Below are positions 1 to 10,216 of a stretch of 64,000 bases of DNA, piece by piece (position 1 is the first letter of the stretch; each line of letters opens with the position of its first letter). The notes under the pieces are model-generated. The model saw nothing but the letters and a program-made list of their open reading frames with translations. It was not told the DNA's origin and made no database searches. The position numbers and the translations under genes were made by a program. This DNA comes from Methylotenera sp. (GTDB taxonomy: Bacteria; Pseudomonadota; Gammaproteobacteria; Burkholderiales; Methylophilaceae), in the NCBI GenBank assembly GCA_013140755.1, contig JABFSF010000026.1:41971-105970 (forward strand). Direction: 5' to 3'.

Positions 1-1341
1 TGAGTCAATCATCACTGGCACCCGCGCAATATCTGGCTCAGAGGCTACCAAATTCAAAAAGTGCGTCATAGCTTTGATGGCATCCAACATGCCTTCATCC
101 ATGTTAATGTCAATAATCTGTGCGCCGTTTTCCACCTGCTGACGTGCCACGCTCAAGGCTTCTTCATATTGTTCGTTGATAATCATGCGGGCAAAGGCTT
201 TAGAGCCCGTTACATTGGTGCGCTCACCCACGTTTACAAATAGAGAATCATCGTTGATGATAAACGGCTCTAGCCCTGAAAGCCGCGTAAATGCTGGCAC
301 TTGGGGCAATTGGCGTGGTGGAATATCTTTAATCGCGTTATAAATCGCGTTGATGTGCGCAGGGGTTGTGCCGCAGCAACCGCCCGCAATGTTCACAAAG
401 CCACTTTGTGCAAATTCTTTCACCAAGCTTGCCGTAATATCTGGCGTTTCATCAAAGCCTGTATCGCTCATGGGGTTAGGCAAGCCAGCATTGGGGTAAA
501 CGCAGATAAACGTATCAGCGATTTTTGAGATTTCCTCGGCATAAGGGCGCATCAACGTTGCCCCCAATGCGCAGTTTAAGCCAATGGTGAGCGGCTTGGC
601 GTGGCGCACAGAATGCCAAAATGCCGTCACCGTTTGCCCAGATAAAATGCGCCCAGAAGCGTCTGTTACCGTGCCAGAAATCATAATCGGCATGGTGTAA
701 CCGACTTCTTCAAAGAACGTATCAATCGCAAACAACGCCGCCTTGCAATTGAGCGTATCAAAGATGGTTTCCACCATCAAAACATCCGCGCCGCCATTCA
801 CCAAACCACGCGCTTGCTCAAGGTACGAAGCCACTAGCTGGTCAAAACTCACGTTACGTGCGGCGGGGTCGTTTACGTCTGGCGAAATCGAAGCCGTTTT
901 AGGCGTAGGCCCAAGCGTGCCCGCCACAAAGCGCGGTTTATCTGGGGTGCTGTATTTTTGGCAAGCGGCTTTAGCGAGTTTGGCGGCTTCCACGTTCATT
1001 TCATAAACGAGATGTGCCATGTGGTAATCATCCTGTGCCACGCTGGTTGCACCAAAAGTATTGGTTTCAATAATATCCGCACCCGCCGCGAGATATTTTT
1101 CGTGAATCTCTTGAATAATGTGCGGCTGAGTTAAGGTCAATAACTCATTGTTGCCTTTTACAAATAGCTCGCGCTCACCTGCTGGTGCTTTGAAATCCGC
1201 AAAACGCACACCGCGATAATCCGCTTCTGTCAGCTTATATTGCTGAATCATCGTGCCCATTGCGCCATCTAAAATTAAGATGCGTTGGCTAAGCGTTGCG
1301 CGTAGTTGTTTTTCTAAGGGTGAGATAGGCAGTGAAGACAT
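1..1341 (-). CDS. metH: Methionine synthase MetH, N-terminal 447 residues (partial)
   Basis: Cobalamin-dependent 5-methyltetrahydrofolate--homocysteine methyltransferase, last step of methionine synthesis in the cytosol. Reading from the ATG at 1341 the translation starts [20 protein letters not shown] and includes [11 protein letters not shown], the zinc/homocysteine-domain cysteines in GLNCALG and GGCCGTTP, then [11 protein letters not shown], which opens the pterin (methyltetrahydrofolate) domain. The reading frame is open to the window edge, so the rest of the pterin domain and the cobalamin, SAM and activation domains lie outside to the left. It is the first gene of a minus-strand reading direction shared with recG. 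Identity is very secure; only completeness is unknown. Confidence 0.96.
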   Translation of the reverse strand, partial: MSSLPISPLEKQLRATLSQRILILDGAMGTMIQQYKLTEADYRGVRFADFKAPAGERELFVKGNNELLTLTQPHIIQEIHEKYLAAGADIIETNTFGATSVAQDDYHMAHLVYEMNVEAAKLAKAACQKYSTPDKPRFVAGTLGPTPKTASISPDVNDPAARNVSFDQLVASYLEQARGLVNGGADVLMVETIFDTLNCKAALFAIDTFFEEVGYTMPIMISGTVTDASGRILSGQTVTAFWHSVRHAKPLTIGLNCALGATLMRPYAEEISKIADTFICVYPNAGLPNPMSDTGFDETPDITASLVKEFAQSGFVNIAGGCCGTTPAHINAIYNAIKDIPPRQLPQVPAFTRLSGLEPFIINDDSLFVNVGERTNVTGSKAFARMIINEQYEEALSVARQQVENGAQIIDINMDEGMLDAIKAMTHFLNLVASEPDIARVPVMIDS

Positions 1342-1419
1342 AAAAAAAGCTTGTTTAATATAATGTGCAATTGTATCACTTGAGCGATAAAATGCTGAGC
1401 AAGGCCTAGTTAGTCAAAC

Positions 1420-3480
1420 TTAAACCTTCACCAACTCTTCAGCATGGCTCATCCAGCGTGCTAAATGTTGCTCAACTTCTGCTGGGTGTTGCTTGAGTAA
1501 ATCATCAGCCAGAGCTTTGGCCGTTTCAAGTAAATCAACATCGCGTGATAAATCGGCAATTTTGAGCATAGGCACACCGCTCTGGCGTACACCAAGTAGC
1601 TCGCCTGGCCCACGAATGTGCAAATCGGCTTGCGCAATGGCAAAGCCGTCGTTACTTTCATAGATGACTTTTAATCTAGCGCGCGCTGTTTCAGAAAGTT
1701 TATTTTGGTAAAGCAAAATACACGTGCTTTTTACTGCGCCCCGCCCAACGCGGCCGCGCAATTGATGCAATTGTGATAATCCCATACGCTCAGCATGTTC
1801 AATGACCATTAAGCTGGCATTCGGCACATCAACACCTACTTCAATCACCGTGGTGGCGACCAGTAATTGCAGCTCCCCCGCGCTAAATGCGGCCATCACT
1901 GCTTGTTTTTCTACAGGTTTCATGCGCCCATGCACCAAACCAATGTGTAACTCGGGGAACTCACTTTGTAGCAATGCATAGGTATCATTGGCAGTTACTA
2001 GCTGCAAGGCTTCAGACTCTTCAATCAGCGGGCATACCCAATACGCTTGATTGCCCTGCAAACAGGCCTCTCGTACGCGCTGTAAAATTTCATCGCGCCT
2101 GCTATCAGCAACCAACTTGGTGACGATAGGTGTGCGCCCAGGAGGCAATGCATCAATCACCGAAATATCCAAATCTGCGTAATAACTCATGGAAAGCGTG
2201 CGTGGAATGGGCGTGGCACTCATCATGAGTTGATGCGGATCAGGTTGCCCTTTTTGCCGCAAGGCTAAGCGCTGATGTACACCGAAGCGATGTTGCTCAT
2301 CAATAATGGCTAACCCTAAATTTTTAAACTGCACTGCTTCTTGAAACAAAGCATGTGTGCCCACTACCAATTGTGCAGAACCATCAAGAATGATAGCAAG
2401 TGCTAACTCACGTTCTTTTTTGCTTTGGCTACCCGTGAGCCAAGCAATGCGAATATTGAGCGGAGTGAGCCAAGTGAGCATTTTGCGATAATGCTGCTCA
2501 GCCAAGATTTCTGTGGGTGCCATGAGTGCCACTTGCCAGCCGTTTTCAATACTTTGCAACGCCGCCATGCACGCCACAATGGTTTTGCCACTACCCACAT
2601 CGCCTTGTAATAAGCGCTGCATGGGATGCGGCTGCGTTAAATCGCGCTCAATTTCTAACGCTACCTTTTGCTGTGCGGCGGTGAGTGCAAACGGCAAACT
2701 TTTGAGCAACGCCGTGACGAAATGTTGAGAAGGCGCAAACTGCGGCGCACTCACGCTACGCCGCCTTGCGTAATGTTTGCGCATTGAGAGCTGCTGTGCC
2801 AGTAACTCATCAAATGCCAGCCTGCGCCAATGCGGCGTAGTTTTTTGTTCTAAAGCTTGCAAATTGACCTCAGGTGGCGGGTTGTGTAAGCTTTGCAAGC
2901 TTTGCGCAAAACTTGGCAAATGCAAGGGCGCATACACACTGGCTGGTAAAGTTTCTGCCAAATCGCCTTGCGCTAGTGCAATACGAATCGCTTTGCGCAG
3001 GCTGGGTTGTGAAAGCCCCGCTACGGCAGGGTAAACAGGCGTGAGCGTTTCAGTCACTTGCGTTTTTTCGCCAACCACCTTACACGTTGGATGCACCATT
3101 TCATAGCCGAAAAAACCGTGGCGCACTTCTCCATAAACACGCAGCTTAGTGCCTACTTTCAGCACCGCAATTTGGCTAGGGTAGAAATGCAAAAAGCGCA
3201 GCATGAGCTGCCCACTAGCATCTTCTAGCTTTGCGATAAGTGCTTTACGCGGCTTATAGCTGACTTCTGCATGGGTAATTTCACCCTCAACTTGGGCAGA
3301 TTCGCCTAAACGCAAATCGCGGATGGTCGTGATGTGCGTTTCATCAATATAGCGTAGTGGTAGATGTAAAAGTAAAGCTTGCAGATTAGCAATACCAAGC
3401 TTGGTTAAGTTGGTGATTAGCGGCTTAGTAAAGGTTTTGATGTTTGAAAGTGGAATCACATTGATGACATTAAGGAGCAA
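1420..3480 (-). CDS. recG: ATP-dependent DNA helicase RecG
   Basis: Branch-migrating helicase that reverses stalled replication forks and processes Holliday junctions. The 686-aa protein has the wedge/OB domain in its first ~200 residues, Walker A GDVGSGKT near residue 295, the RecG-type DEQH box near 397, motif III SATPIPRTL, and the QLRGRVGRG motif near 578, followed by the RecG C-terminal LHIRGPGELLG segment. Length matches the family (about 690 aa). It lies 78 bp upstream (in coordinates) of metH and reads the same way. No damage is visible. Confidence 0.97.
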   Translation of the reverse strand: MLLNVINVIPLSNIKTFTKPLITNLTKLGIANLQALLLHLPLRYIDETHITTIRDLRLGESAQVEGEITHAEVSYKPRKALIAKLEDASGQLMLRFLHFYPSQIAVLKVGTKLRVYGEVRHGFFGYEMVHPTCKVVGEKTQVTETLTPVYPAVAGLSQPSLRKAIRIALAQGDLAETLPASVYAPLHLPSFAQSLQSLHNPPPEVNLQALEQKTTPHWRRLAFDELLAQQLSMRKHYARRRSVSAPQFAPSQHFVTALLKSLPFALTAAQQKVALEIERDLTQPHPMQRLLQGDVGSGKTIVACMAALQSIENGWQVALMAPTEILAEQHYRKMLTWLTPLNIRIAWLTGSQSKKERELALAIILDGSAQLVVGTHALFQEAVQFKNLGLAIIDEQHRFGVHQRLALRQKGQPDPHQLMMSATPIPRTLSMSYYADLDISVIDALPPGRTPIVTKLVADSRRDEILQRVREACLQGNQAYWVCPLIEESEALQLVTANDTYALLQSEFPELHIGLVHGRMKPVEKQAVMAAFSAGELQLLVATTVIEVGVDVPNASLMVIEHAERMGLSQLHQLRGRVGRGAVKSTCILLYQNKLSETARARLKVIYESNDGFAIAQADLHIRGPGELLGVRQSGVPMLKIADLSRDVDLLETAKALADDLLKQHPAEVEQHLARWMSHAEELVKV

Positions 3481-3493
3481 TCATTGCGGTAAA

Positions 3494-4144
3494 TTAACGC
3501 GCATTTTGCGATATATTTTCTATAAGCGAGGCCATTTTTGACGCTTCCAAATCGTCTAATCGCTTTAAGCCTTTGACTACGCCTGTCTGATTTGCTGTGG
3601 GTTGATTTTGACTCACTTTCCATTTGCCTACCAGTTTAGTGACTGAAATTTCAATGCCAATAATCGCGTTAATCATTTGATTGGTAAACTCAGCAGGTGC
3701 GTCTGAAACTGCCCATGGCTTATCAAATGAGGCTTCATATTGCGTTGTTAGTGACTCAAGCTGATTTTTAATCCAAACGGCGTCATCTATAATGCGCAAG
3801 GTACCATAAGCATGAACAACCACATAGTTCCAAGTGGGCACTACTTTGCCATGTTCGTGTTTTGTTGGGTACCATGATGGGGTGATGTAGTGATTGGTGC
3901 CATGAAATATCACCAATGCTTCAACATTGCTTAGTAAATCAGTCCATATTGGGTTTGCACGTGCAACATGCCCACGTAGCGTTCCGTATTGCCCCAACTC
4001 TTGAATCAGCAGCAAAGGCACATGATTCGCGTTAATACCATCAGAAGACATGGTAATCAGCGTTGCAAGTGGGTGCGTACGCATCAGGTCATGTAGAACC
4101 TCGATTCTTGATTCCTCAAAATGCGCTGGAATATACATGGGCAT
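3494..4144 (-). CDS. FMN-binding PaiB-family protein
   Basis: A 216-aa protein of the PaiB family (FMN-binding negative transcriptional regulator fold, split-barrel flavin binding). It opens MPMYIPAHFEESRIEVLHDL and contains the family features LATLITMSSDGINANHVPLL, GHVARANPIW and PSWYPTKHEHGKVVPTWNY. In Bacillus the homologue regulates sporulation and degradative enzymes; in Proteobacteria its role is poorly known and it may simply be a flavin-dependent enzyme. The gene sits between recG and ridA on the same strand, with only 13 bp to the recG start codon. Family assignment is strong, function uncertain. Confidence 0.85.
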   Translation of the reverse strand: MPMYIPAHFEESRIEVLHDLMRTHPLATLITMSSDGINANHVPLLLIQELGQYGTLRGHVARANPIWTDLLSNVEALVIFHGTNHYITPSWYPTKHEHGKVVPTWNYVVVHAYGTLRIIDDAVWIKNQLESLTTQYEASFDKPWAVSDAPAEFTNQMINAIIGIEISVTKLVGKWKVSQNQPTANQTGVVKGLKRLDDLEASKMASLIENISQNAR

Positions 4145-4161
4145 TGTTACGCAATATGACT

Positions 4162-4548
4162 TTAAATCACCATCACACCATCCGCTTCAACCAAAGCACC
4201 ACGTGGTAATGAAGCTACCCCCACTGCTGCGCGGGCTGGATAAGGCTGGCTAAAGTATTCCGCCATAATGGTGTTCACTAAGGTAAAGTGGCTCAAATCG
4301 GTTAAGAAAATATTGAGTTTAACGACATCAGCCAAGCTACCACCTGCGGCTTCAGCCACAGCTTTTAAGTTGCTAAACACACGATGTACTTGCGCTTCAA
4401 TACCTTCTACCATTTCCATGGTAGCTGGGTCTAGGCCAATTTGGCCTGATAAATATACGGTGTTGCCGACTTTTACCGCTTGTGAATACGTGCCAATGGC
4501 TGCGGGTGCACCTTGCGTTTGGATGATTTGTTTGGATTGTGTCGTCAT
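4162..4548 (-). CDS. ridA: RidA family reactive-intermediate deaminase
   Basis: A 128-aa YjgF/YER057c/UK114 protein. RidA hydrolyses reactive enamine/imine intermediates released by PLP enzymes such as threonine dehydratase and so protects other PLP enzymes. Diagnostic segments are [20 protein letters not shown] near the N-terminus, the substrate-carboxylate-binding Arg in [20 protein letters not shown] and the C-terminal VEADGVMVI. Length is normal for the family. It is located just downstream of spoT in the same direction, an arrangement also seen in other Proteobacteria (spoT-ridA). Confidence 0.95.
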   Translation of the reverse strand: MTTQSKQIIQTQGAPAAIGTYSQAVKVGNTVYLSGQIGLDPATMEMVEGIEAQVHRVFSNLKAVAEAAGGSLADVVKLNIFLTDLSHFTLVNTIMAEYFSQPYPARAAVGVASLPRGALVEADGVMVI

Positions 4549-4582
4549 GTTGTCGTTACCTAGTGAATAAAAATATATGCCT

Positions 4583-6808
4583 TTACTTTTCTGTGCCTCT
4601 TCTGTGCAAATTGCCTTTGGTGCGGTTAATCCGCACTACATCTGGTATTTTACGCAAACCGCGCATAAGGTCTGCCAAATGTACGCGGTTTTTCACTTGT
4701 ACGGTAAAGTATAAATTAGCGTATGCGCTGCCATCAGATTCTTCCACACTCACGTTATCAATATTTGAATCTGCATCGGCAATACCTGCGGCAATTTTAG
4801 CTAGCATACCAGGCTGGTTAGCTACTGTTAAATTGAGGTTGGTTTTAAATAGGTGCGTGCTTTCTGGCTCCCACTCTACATCTAGCCATTTGTCTGGATC
4901 GAGCTTAAATTTACGCACACTTGGGCAATCATGGGTATGAATCACTAAACCTTTATCTTTGTTGATGAAACCTAAAATGGGGTCACCTGGAATGGGCCTG
5001 CAACATGGCGCAAACTGTACAGCCATGCCCTCAGTACCTCTAATGGTAATGGTGTCGAGCGAGGCAGTAGGAAGCTTAGTATGCTTTTCTAGGTGGTTAT
5101 CCGTCATGGCCACTAGTTGGTGTGCAACCATTACATTTTGCCGCTTACCTAAGCCAATATCAGATAAAATTTCCGCCTTTGTTTTAATACCATAATCGCG
5201 TATCAGTTTTTGCCAGTGCGCCTCGGTAATCTGCTTAGGCTCAATATGCAAAGCCCGCAAGGCTTGATTCAGCATACGCTCGCCCAAATGGGCTGATTCT
5301 GTCGATTGTTGCGATTTTAAAAAGTGGCGAATATGTGCTCTGGCACGACCTGTGATGACATAATTTAGCCACGCAGGGTTAGGTTTTGCCATTGAGCCTG
5401 TAATAATTTCTACATGATCACCATTGCGTAACTCTGTGCGTAATGGAGCTAACTCTTGGTTAATGCGCACCGCTACACAGCAATTGCCAATGTCTGAATG
5501 CACGGCATAAGCAAAATCTACCGCAGTGGCACGGCGTGGCAAGGCCATAATTTTACCTTTAGGCGTAAATACATACACCTCATCAGGGAATAAATCAATT
5601 TTGAGATGCTCAAGAAAATCCAGTGAATCGGCACTTTCACTTTGAATGTCTAATAAACGTTGTAACCACTGATGTGTTTGCTGTTGTAATGCGGTAAGCT
5701 GTGCATCGCTGGCTTTATATAACCAGTGTGCCGCCACACCTGCATCTGCAATATTGTGCATATCGGCACTACGAATTTGCACCTCAATGGGGGTGCCAAA
5801 AGGACCAAATAACGTGGTATGTAGTGATTGGTAACCATTGGCTTTAGGGATCGCAATGTAATCTTTAAACTTACTTGGAATCGGCTTGTAAAGCCCGTGT
5901 AGCGCACCAAGTGCTAGGTAGCAGTTGGCCATATCTTTCACTACCACCCTAAAACCATAAATGTCATACACTTGCGAAAAAGGTGTCGCTTTGCTCGTCA
6001 TCTTTTTATAAATGCTGTAAAGATTTTTTTCGCGTCCTGAAATATCCGCCTCAATATTAAAAGCTTTAAGTTGCTGTTTGATGGATTCTAGTATTTTGCT
6101 GATGACTTCTTTACGGTTGCCACGCGCGACCATGATGGCTTTAGAAATGGCGTTATAGCGCATGGGGTAGAGGTATTTAAAGCTTAAATCCTCTAAACTT
6201 TGGTAGATTTCATTGAGCCCCAAGCGGTTAGCAATGGGTGCATAGATATCTAAGGTTTCTTTGGCAATAAGCTTTTGTTTTTCTGGGCGCATGGCTTCTA
6301 GCGTTTGCATATTATGCAAGCGATCAGCTAGTTTAACCAAAATCACGCGTACATCTTGGCTCATCGCCAAGAGCATTTTGCGAAAATTCTCTGCCTGTGC
6401 TTGGCTAGCACTTTGAAATTCAATTTTATCGAGCTTGGTTACGCCATCAACTAAATCCGCTACTTGTGACCCAAATTTTTCTTTAATATCTAGCGTGGTG
6501 ATGTCAGTATCTTCTACCACATCGTGCAACAAAGCCGCTAAAATGGTGGGGACATCCAAATGCAAATCAGCCAAAATGCACGCGACTGAAACAGGGTGTG
6601 TAATGTAGGGTTCGCCTGTTTTGCGCACAATGCCATCATGCGCGGCAAAAGCGTAGCGATAAGCCCCCCATACTTGAGCAATATCTTGAGGTTTAAGGTA
6701 TTGTTTAAGGCGAACGGTTAGTGCAGACTCCTCCCTGTCAGCAGGCAACAAGGGGTCGGGGCTAGATTTTGATAACCCCGCTTTAAGATTAGATGCGGCT
6801 TTAGGCAT
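4583..6808 (-). CDS. spoT: Bifunctional (p)ppGpp synthetase/hydrolase (SpoT/Rel)
   Basis: Makes and degrades the alarmone (p)ppGpp in the stringent response. The 741-aa protein carries an N-terminal HD hydrolase domain with an intact HDVVED motif (H95, D96, E99, D100), which argues for a bifunctional enzyme rather than a hydrolase-dead RelA. The synthetase domain follows (YSIYKKM near 266, YGFRVVV near 284, GYQSLHTT near 325), then a TGS domain ([20 protein letters not shown]), and a C-terminal ACT domain ([20 protein letters not shown]). It is followed downstream by ridA and preceded by rpoZ and gmk on the same strand: the classic gmk-rpoZ-spoT order. Confidence 0.97.
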   Translation of the reverse strand: MPKAASNLKAGLSKSSPDPLLPADREESALTVRLKQYLKPQDIAQVWGAYRYAFAAHDGIVRKTGEPYITHPVSVACILADLHLDVPTILAALLHDVVEDTDITTLDIKEKFGSQVADLVDGVTKLDKIEFQSASQAQAENFRKMLLAMSQDVRVILVKLADRLHNMQTLEAMRPEKQKLIAKETLDIYAPIANRLGLNEIYQSLEDLSFKYLYPMRYNAISKAIMVARGNRKEVISKILESIKQQLKAFNIEADISGREKNLYSIYKKMTSKATPFSQVYDIYGFRVVVKDMANCYLALGALHGLYKPIPSKFKDYIAIPKANGYQSLHTTLFGPFGTPIEVQIRSADMHNIADAGVAAHWLYKASDAQLTALQQQTHQWLQRLLDIQSESADSLDFLEHLKIDLFPDEVYVFTPKGKIMALPRRATAVDFAYAVHSDIGNCCVAVRINQELAPLRTELRNGDHVEIITGSMAKPNPAWLNYVITGRARAHIRHFLKSQQSTESAHLGERMLNQALRALHIEPKQITEAHWQKLIRDYGIKTKAEILSDIGLGKRQNVMVAHQLVAMTDNHLEKHTKLPTASLDTITIRGTEGMAVQFAPCCRPIPGDPILGFINKDKGLVIHTHDCPSVRKFKLDPDKWLDVEWEPESTHLFKTNLNLTVANQPGMLAKIAAGIADADSNIDNVSVEESDGSAYANLYFTVQVKNRVHLADLMRGLRKIPDVVRINRTKGNLHRRGTEK

Positions 6809-6837
6809 GGGATTTGCACAACTTTAATACTGAATAA

Positions 6838-7050
6838 TTAAATATGCCCGCGTAATAAAATTTCTGTGCCAATTTTACCTGCCGCTATTTCACGTAATGC
6901 AATCACGGTAGATTTATCACGTGTGTTTTGCACATTGACTTGTGGCTCTGCACCATTGTGCAGCTGGCGCGCACGACGTGCTGCCACTAAAGTTAATTCA
7001 AAGCGGTTAGGGATTTTTTCTAAACAATCATCAACGGTAATGCGTGCCAT
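6838..7050 (-). CDS. rpoZ: RNA polymerase omega subunit
   Basis: Omega subunit, 70 aa, assists RNA polymerase assembly through beta-prime and forms part of a ppGpp site. The sequence [20 protein letters not shown] ... [11 protein letters not shown] is typical. A longer reading frame begins at a TTG at 7062, but that TTG lies within the GGAG ribosome-binding site six bases upstream of the ATG at 7050, so the ATG is chosen. It sits between gmk and spoT in a standard operon order. Confidence 0.95.
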   Translation of the reverse strand: MARITVDDCLEKIPNRFELTLVAARRARQLHNGAEPQVNVQNTRDKSTVIALREIAAGKIGTEILLRGHI

Positions 7051-7071
7051 TTTATACTCCAAATTTAAGGG

Positions 7072-7683
7072 TTAAGTGAGTGCTTGAATAAGCGTCTGAT
7101 AGCGGCTGAGCTGAGTGCTTGCTTTTAGACCTTGCGCGCGAATAATCGCCAATAAGTCTTCAAGTGCCACATCAAAATAATCGTTAATTGTAACATAATC
7201 AAACTCTACTACATGACGCATTTCATCACGCGCTGCTGCTAGACGCTTGGCAATCACGGCAGGGCTATCTTGACCACGGTCGTTTAGCCTTTGGGCTAAA
7301 GCTTCTATAGAAGGCGGTAGAATAAAAATGCTAATGGCATCAGGATATTGCTGGCGTACTTGCTGTGCGCCTTGCCAATCTATTTCCAGTAGCACATCTA
7401 CACCTGCTTGCAGAGATTGCAGCACTTGCGCTTGCGATGTGCCATAGCGTGCATCATGCACGTGCGCAGACTCTAAAAACTCGCCACGTCCTAACATTGC
7501 AACAAATTGCGCATCGCTTAAAAAATGATAATGCACACCATTTTCTTCGTTTGGTCGTGCTGGGCGCGTGGTATGAGAAACTGAGAGCTTTAACTCAGGT
7601 TTTTTTGCTAATAATGCTTTAACCAAGCTGGTTTTGCCCGTACCTGAAGCCGCAGAAATAATAAATAAATGTCCGTATGCCAT
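7072..7683 (-). CDS. gmk: Guanylate kinase
   Basis: Phosphorylates GMP/dGMP to GDP/dGDP with ATP. The 203-aa protein starts MAYGHLFIISAASGTGKTSL, giving the P-loop at residues 10-19, then HTTRPARPNEENGVHYHFLS (GMP-binding region) and EIDWQGAQQVRQQYPDAISIF. Length is normal. The gene is immediately upstream of rpoZ and 3 bp from the end of the Anbu protease gene, so gmk-rpoZ-spoT may be partly co-transcribed with it. Confidence 0.97.
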   Translation of the reverse strand: MAYGHLFIISAASGTGKTSLVKALLAKKPELKLSVSHTTRPARPNEENGVHYHFLSDAQFVAMLGRGEFLESAHVHDARYGTSQAQVLQSLQAGVDVLLEIDWQGAQQVRQQYPDAISIFILPPSIEALAQRLNDRGQDSPAVIAKRLAAARDEMRHVVEFDYVTINDYFDVALEDLLAIIRAQGLKASTQLSRYQTLIQALT

Positions 7684-7686
7684 GCA

Positions 7687-8421
7687 TTAACACCAGTCTG
7701 GGCTTGGCAGTGCTGAGAATACTTTTTTCAAACCATCGCCCCAGCCTTTTCTAATTTCCGCAAAATAGGGGTCGTTTTCAGTAATACGCTCTTTGCAATC
7801 TGCATGTAAGCTATCGGTGCGATACAGTAGCATATCAATCGGTGCAGCCACCGAAACATTGCTACGAATCGTTGAATCAAACGAAATAAGTAAACACTTT
7901 ACCGCATCCATCATGTCTGTGTGATATTTGACTACGCGGTCAATAATTGGTTTGCCATACTTGGTTTCACCAATTTGAAAGTACGGGGTTTCTGCGCAGG
8001 TTTCGATAAAATTACCTGCCGCATACACATTAAATAAGCGCGGTGCTTCCCCTTTAATTTGTCCGCCTAGCAAAATGCTCGCATTAAAATCAATACTGTG
8101 GTTTTTAAGGGCTTTTGCATCACGCTCAAATGCTGCGCGTAGTTCTGCCCCCACTAAGCCTGCTGCTTCAAATAAGCTATCCACATTATGTAAATGCTTA
8201 CTTTCGCTGTCTGCCTTAGTAATTGCGGCTCTCAAGTGGCTGACCACAGACTGTGTAATGGCTAAATTGCCAGCGGTCATTAGCACAATCACGCGATCAT
8301 CTTTAATTTCAAAAATATGCATTTTGGGTGAAATCGCAACTTGATCTACCCCAGCGTTGGTGCGGGTGTCTGAGGCGAATACCAAACCTTGTTCTAGCAA
8401 TAAACCTACGCAATACGTCAT
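7687..8421 (-). CDS. Anbu proteasome-type protease
   Basis: A self-processing-type Ntn hydrolase of the Anbu (ancestral beta subunit; T1 peptidase) family. The ATG at 8421 gives MTYCVGLLLEQGLVFASDTR with Thr2 as the expected catalytic residue; an upstream in-frame TTG at 8454 would bury that Thr and is rejected. Further family features are TNAGVDQVAISPKMHIFE, MTAGNLAITQSVV and LLGGQIKGEAPRLFNVYAAG. In many genomes Anbu is encoded with alpha-E, transglutaminase-like and circularly permuted ATP-grasp proteins; here that partner operon lies at 16142-19449. The physiological substrate is not established. Confidence 0.9.
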   Translation of the reverse strand: MTYCVGLLLEQGLVFASDTRTNAGVDQVAISPKMHIFEIKDDRVIVLMTAGNLAITQSVVSHLRAAITKADSESKHLHNVDSLFEAAGLVGAELRAAFERDAKALKNHSIDFNASILLGGQIKGEAPRLFNVYAAGNFIETCAETPYFQIGETKYGKPIIDRVVKYHTDMMDAVKCLLISFDSTIRSNVSVAAPIDMLLYRTDSLHADCKERITENDPYFAEIRKGWGDGLKKVFSALPSPDWC

Positions 8422-8524
8422 AGCAAGCTCTATAAATATGAGTGAAGCAATCAAAGGTAAATCATATCATTAGCGGGTGATTATCTGACATAAAAATGCG
8501 GGGTAGTTGTTCAAATTTCTATCT

Positions 8525-9433
8525 TTAGCGGCCAGAGAATAAAGTTCGTTGTGCCGCCTCACTTATTGCCTTGACGGCAGGGTGGCTAAGTCGGCGCTCT
8601 ACGGTAATAGCATAATAATAATCTACCACTTCATCAGCCTGCCCCAATGAGACTACGCCGAATTGCCTTTCAATTTCAGTGGCAATGACCGAAGGTCCAG
8701 TAAAAATACCCGCACCTGCTTGCCCAAATGCTTTTTTTAATGCGCTATCATCAAATTCGCCAACAATTCGGGGCGTTAATTTATGTGAAGCCAGCCAGCG
8801 CATGAGTCGTCCGCGTATCGCAGTTTCTGCACTGGGGAGCAATAATGGCGCGTTGTTAAGATTAGCAGGGAAATTTTTTCCATAACGTTCAGCAAGGGCT
8901 ACGGTGGCAAAAAAACTCACACCACATTCGCCTAGTTTAGTGCTATAGCCTTTTACATCCATTTCAGGCGGCATGGGTTTGTCTGACAACACCAAATCTA
9001 GGCGATGTGTGGCCAGTTCACCAAGCAAACGCGTTAATTTATCTTCACGGCAAATAATCTTAATCGGCTCAGCTAACGACATCGCAGGGGCTAACAAATT
9101 ATAAACAATTGATTTTGCCATGACATCTGCAATCCCAACGCGAAATTGCATGGTGCGCTGGATGACTCCGCCACTTAACACTTGCTCTAGCTCCGCACCA
9201 ATTTCAAAAATCTCATCCGCGTATGAGAGCGCAAGTCGCCCAGCTTCTGTGAGCTCTAGTCCACGTCCAACGCGTCTAAATAAAGTTGCCTCTAATGCAG
9301 ATTCTAACAAGCCTATTTGTCCGCTTAAGGTTTGTGGTGTGAGATCAAGTTGCTTACTGGCGCGCGCAATACTCCCTGCGCGTGCAACCTGCCAAAAATA
9401 ATGCAGTTGTTTGTAGTTAATCATCATAACCAT
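8525..9433 (-). CDS. LysR-family regulator, NhaR-type
   Basis: A 302-aa LysR-type transcriptional regulator. The N-terminal winged HTH (MINYKQLHYFWQVARAGSIA ... LDLTPQTLSGQIGLLE) and the substrate-binding half (RVGIADVMAKSIVYNLLAPA) match the NhaR subgroup, which in enterics activates the Na+/H+ antiporter gene nhaA. The start is one of three Met codons within four residues (9433, 9427 or 9424). It is divergent from a 58-aa small gene at 9531 and may control it, with about 100 bp between them. No nhaA is present in the window, though an unrelated CPA2 antiporter lies at 13379. Confidence 0.88.
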   Translation of the reverse strand: MVMMINYKQLHYFWQVARAGSIARASKQLDLTPQTLSGQIGLLESALEATLFRRVGRGLELTEAGRLALSYADEIFEIGAELEQVLSGGVIQRTMQFRVGIADVMAKSIVYNLLAPAMSLAEPIKIICREDKLTRLLGELATHRLDLVLSDKPMPPEMDVKGYSTKLGECGVSFFATVALAERYGKNFPANLNNAPLLLPSAETAIRGRLMRWLASHKLTPRIVGEFDDSALKKAFGQAGAGIFTGPSVIATEIERQFGVVSLGQADEVVDYYYAITVERRLSHPAVKAISEAAQRTLFSGR

Positions 9434-9530
9434 CAGTTTTTTACGAATATTTAATCAGTATATTCTATATTTTTACGATATGTTAAATCATTTATGATGC
9501 GCACATACATAATACAAGAGGAAGTAAATA

Positions 9531-9707
9531 ATGCATCCTACAGTGAAAAATAAAGTGCTACTTGAAACATTGCGCGTTTACTCAGCAAGACAGTTGCAAT
9601 TTGCGATTAGGTTGCGAATGCTACCAACACCAGACAAATTAAAAAACATTTTGAAAAGAAAGTCTGGCTCAGAAAACGATGTGCAGTTGTTGATTAAAAG
9701 TTTATAA
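9531..9707 (+). CDS. Unrecognised 58-aa small protein
   Basis: An open frame of 58 codons starting MHPTVKNKVLLETLRVYSAR and ending LLIKSL. I do not recognise it. Support for real translation is the strong Shine-Dalgarno AGAGGAAG about six bases before the ATG, an intergenic position (divergent from the LysR gene, upstream of hpf) and a -10-like TATGAT at 9493. The protein is basic with Lys/Arg-rich amphipathic stretches and no signal peptide. It could be a small regulatory or ribosome-associated protein given its neighbour, but that is a guess. Confidence 0.6.
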   Translation: MHPTVKNKVLLETLRVYSARQLQFAIRLRMLPTPDKLKNILKRKSGSENDVQLLIKSL

Positions 9708-9777
9708 GACATGAAGTGTTAAAAAACGATTCACCTTTGGATACTTCATATTTTCACTTACCTTTTTGGAGAACACG

Positions 9778-10125
9778 ATGCAATTGGATATTCAAACAAA
9801 TGGTTTTTCGCTCACAGAAGGCATAAGAGATTACACAATACGGCGTTTGCAATTTGCCTTGGATAGAAACGATCAGCAGATTACTCGGGTGCAAGTGCGG
9901 CTAGCCGATATTAATGGTCCTCGTGGTGGTGTAGATAAGCGTTGCCAAATTGATTTAACGCTGGCTGGGCAAGGCGATATTGTGATTGAGGATGTTGAAA
10001 CGAATCTTTATGTAGCAATAGACCGCGCCAGCGACCGTTGCGCACGCACGCTAACAAGGCGGTTAGAGCGGTCACGTGAATTTTCACATGAAAAGGTGCC
10101 TTTTTTTATTAAAGAATCGCCATAA
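9778..10125 (+). CDS. hpf: Short ribosome hibernation factor (HPF/RaiA, S30AE family)
   Basis: A 115-aa S30AE-fold protein (formerly sigma-54 modulation protein). It binds the 30S decoding region to store inactive ribosomes in stationary phase. The chosen ATG at 9778 has GGAG seven bases upstream and gives MQLDIQTNGFSLTEGIRDYT; an in-frame TTG at 9766 overlaps that RBS and is rejected. The core RVQVRLADINGPRGGVDKRC and DIVIEDVETNLYVAIDRASD are visible. There is no long C-terminal dimerisation domain, so it is a short form. It stands alone rather than beside rpoN. Confidence 0.85.
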   Translation: MQLDIQTNGFSLTEGIRDYTIRRLQFALDRNDQQITRVQVRLADINGPRGGVDKRCQIDLTLAGQGDIVIEDVETNLYVAIDRASDRCARTLTRRLERSREFSHEKVPFFIKESP

Positions 10126-10216
10126 AAATCGTTGAATGTTTTTGGCATGAGCCAGCCAAAATGCACATAAGATTGGCTCAAAACAACTTAAATTATCAAT
10201 TATTTTAAAGGATTAA

